Below are positions 62,405 to 64,000 of a DNA stretch of 64,000 nt, one piece after another. Each line of letters begins with the position of its first letter. Position 1 is the stretch's first letter. Source of the DNA: Serripes groenlandicus (Eukaryota; Mollusca; Bivalvia; Cardiida; Cardiidae); assembly GCA_031761405.1 (NCBI GenBank), contig JASEVX010000011.1, positions 64,004,767 through 64,068,766 of the forward strand, read 5' to 3'. The translations under genes were made by a program, and so were the position numbers. Under the pieces are notes generated by a model. The model made no database searches, was not told the DNA's origin, and worked only from the letters and a program-made list of their open reading frames with translations.

Positions 62405-64000
62405 ATTGCTTAATGGTGTGGTCACATAGCCGTTAGTGGACATAAATGAACGTAGTGAATGCTAACGTAGTTGAACGTACCGGCATCCGTACCGTACCGT
62501 ATTTGTCTGTGATGTTATCTTGGTATTAACTTGGGGGAGCCGGGATTTTCAATTCATTTTTTGACATGTTCAAAATAGCGGTACGTTAGAGGAAAAATAT
62601 ATGGATATGTGATGTTAACGTACTGAAGCGAGTCTAACGTACCTCTTTACGTACGCTAACGTACTTTACCCCTCACAAAACAAATATCTGACCAGTTTCA
62701 CGGCCGGGAAGAGGAAAGTATGTTATGGTACATAACAGTACGCTATCAGGAGGGTCCACTACCTCATGGTCAGTCGACCCTAGCATTTCCTAGCAGTCAA
62801 CATGGGTGACAGAAGACAGCTCTTTGCCCTGGAGAATGCTGAGGTTTTGGGTCATGCCCGCGACATCAGAGAGTTGGAAGAGGAGGAAGACAGACAAGAG
62901 AGGCGCCAGTGACCCATCCTGAGAAGACCCATTTATGGCCAGTACGTTGTACTCCTACAAGAGCTGAGGACAGAGAATCATGAGGCCTTCACCTACTTCC
63001 TGCGGATGGACATGGCGTGCTTCGATTAGCTTCTCACCAGGGTTGAAATCCATCTCTACCAGACCCCGAGCAACTGGCGCCACCCAGTGTCTCCTGCACT
63101 TAAGATCGCCTTGACGTTGAGGTTCCTTGAAGCTGGAGAGTGAAATCGATCCATGATGTACACTTTTCGTGTTGCACGCAACACCCGCCATGCTCTTCTC
63201 GATGTCTTGGAAGCATAGTTTATTCAGACACCAACAGTTCCCCAATTGTGGCGGCATGTGACAGACCGATTCCAACAGAAATGGCAATTCCCACATGCAT
63301 TGCGCGCACTCGATGGCGAGCATATTGCTATCAAAAAACCCCTCCCCCTTCCCCAAGATCGGGCTCCAACTACCACAACAACAAGGGTTTTTTCTTCGTT
63401 GTGTTGATGGACTTGGTTGATGGGAACTACAAGAGCTGTGTCAAACCATACAGGACGGTGTCATCGGTATCCCAGACGCAGAGTCACTAACACACGTTGA
63501 TGTGGACACCCCATTATACCTCGTCTCTGATAATGCCTTTGCCATGAGGACCTGGGGGATGAAGCCATTCGCCCGCAGGGGTCTCGACCACGATCGGCCC
63601 GTCTTCAACTACCGCATCTCCAGAGCTCGTCGTGTGATGTGGAATATGCGTTTGGCCTCCTTGCAAACCGCTTCCATTGTCTGCTGAGCACCCTGCAGGT
63701 GGCCATAGATACAGTGAACCTCATAGTCCGGACCTGCGTAGTCCTTCACAACTTCTTGCTGGAGAGAATTGCTGATGTCCATGTGTTAGACCAGACGGAT
63801 GCCAACCACAACTGTCCCAGGTGCCTGGCGCGACAATGCTGGACATCCATCAACCTCAGGGCGGTAATCGGGACACCGCGGATGGCAAGCCCCAGCGCAT
63901 ATACCTTAAGAATAACTTTATGTCGCCGGCGGCATGAGTTGCATGGCAGGATGCCAATCTACGCTAGTACTGAGGGGAGATGAATTCTAGGGGAACGGCT
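62405..64000 (+). pseudogene. PIF/Harbinger transposase relic, continuing past the window
   Basis: From about 62800 plus-strand frames carry, in order: MGDRRQLFALENAEVLGHAR, LLQELRTENHEAFTYFLRM, a PSNWRHPVSPALKIALTLRF LE segment, ALDGEHIAIKKP (first catalytic Asp), NYHNNKGFFFVVLMDLVDGN (second Asp), SDNAFAMRTWGMKPF, FNYRISRARRVMWNM and NRFHCLLSTLQVA. This is the Harbinger/HARBI1 DDE order. In-frame stops (near 62910, 63030, 63143) and frame changes show decay. The left terminal region (62405-62700) is rich in AACGTAC-type subrepeats. Confidence 0.82.

Overview
The window is animal nuclear DNA, most probably from a bivalve mollusc. It has low GC, no operons, spliced genes, tRNA-derived SINEs, LINE fragments, many short inverted-repeat elements, microsatellites and a 200-base assembly gap (23672-23871). 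The bivalve assignment is inferred from repeat style and transposon protein flavour; nothing in the sequence proves a species.

Region 1 (1-18865) is a 33-34 bp satellite array interrupted by one structurally complete Polinton/Maverick (adintovirus-like) element at 345-15184. The element has 568-bp terminal inverted repeats, AGTAGTAGG ends and a 6-bp target duplication (CACACC). On the minus strand from the left end it carries a fibre-like repeat protein, an adenain-like protease, a DDE integrase with chromodomain, and a zinc-ribbon/phospholipase-A2-like protein. On the plus strand come the packaging ATPase, penton-like minor capsid protein, a glycine-rich virion candidate, a membrane protein, a conserved Polinton protein, a basic core-like protein and the double-jelly-roll major capsid protein. 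A SAP/NUMOD-like gene (minus) and protein-primed DNA polymerase B (plus) follow; the polymerase C-terminus lies inside the right TIR. Together these could support excision, replication, packaging and capsid assembly. Nearly every gene has a TATAAA-like box touching its ATG. The element is also peppered with nested short palindromes, many of them in frame inside the genes.

Region 2 (18866-34900) is mostly non-coding. It holds MITE-like foldback elements, two truncated LINE 3' ends, a tandemly duplicated locus with one copy filled by a 2.28-kb TTAA-flanked inverted-repeat element and one copy empty, and a 43-bp minisatellite.

Region 3 (34945-44055) is the second highlight: a 9,095-bp segment bounded by a perfect 8-bp duplication (GTTGTAAA) and by inverted terminal repeats of about 500 bp. 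Inside are pieces of a P-element/THAP9-like transposase, a PHD-finger protein with a transposon-type GGYVIAKLR motif, and a spliced PIF1-like helicase. It also holds miniature elements with the same ends. I read it as a large P-superfamily transposon carrying its own helicase.

Region 4 (44056-64000) contains SINEs, foldback elements, a 21-bp-modular minisatellite open on both strands (48256-49326), large TATG/TGTC/TC/TG arrays with a 0.5-kb internal duplication, a decayed LINE split by a TTAA element, and a broken PIF/Harbinger transposase at the right edge.
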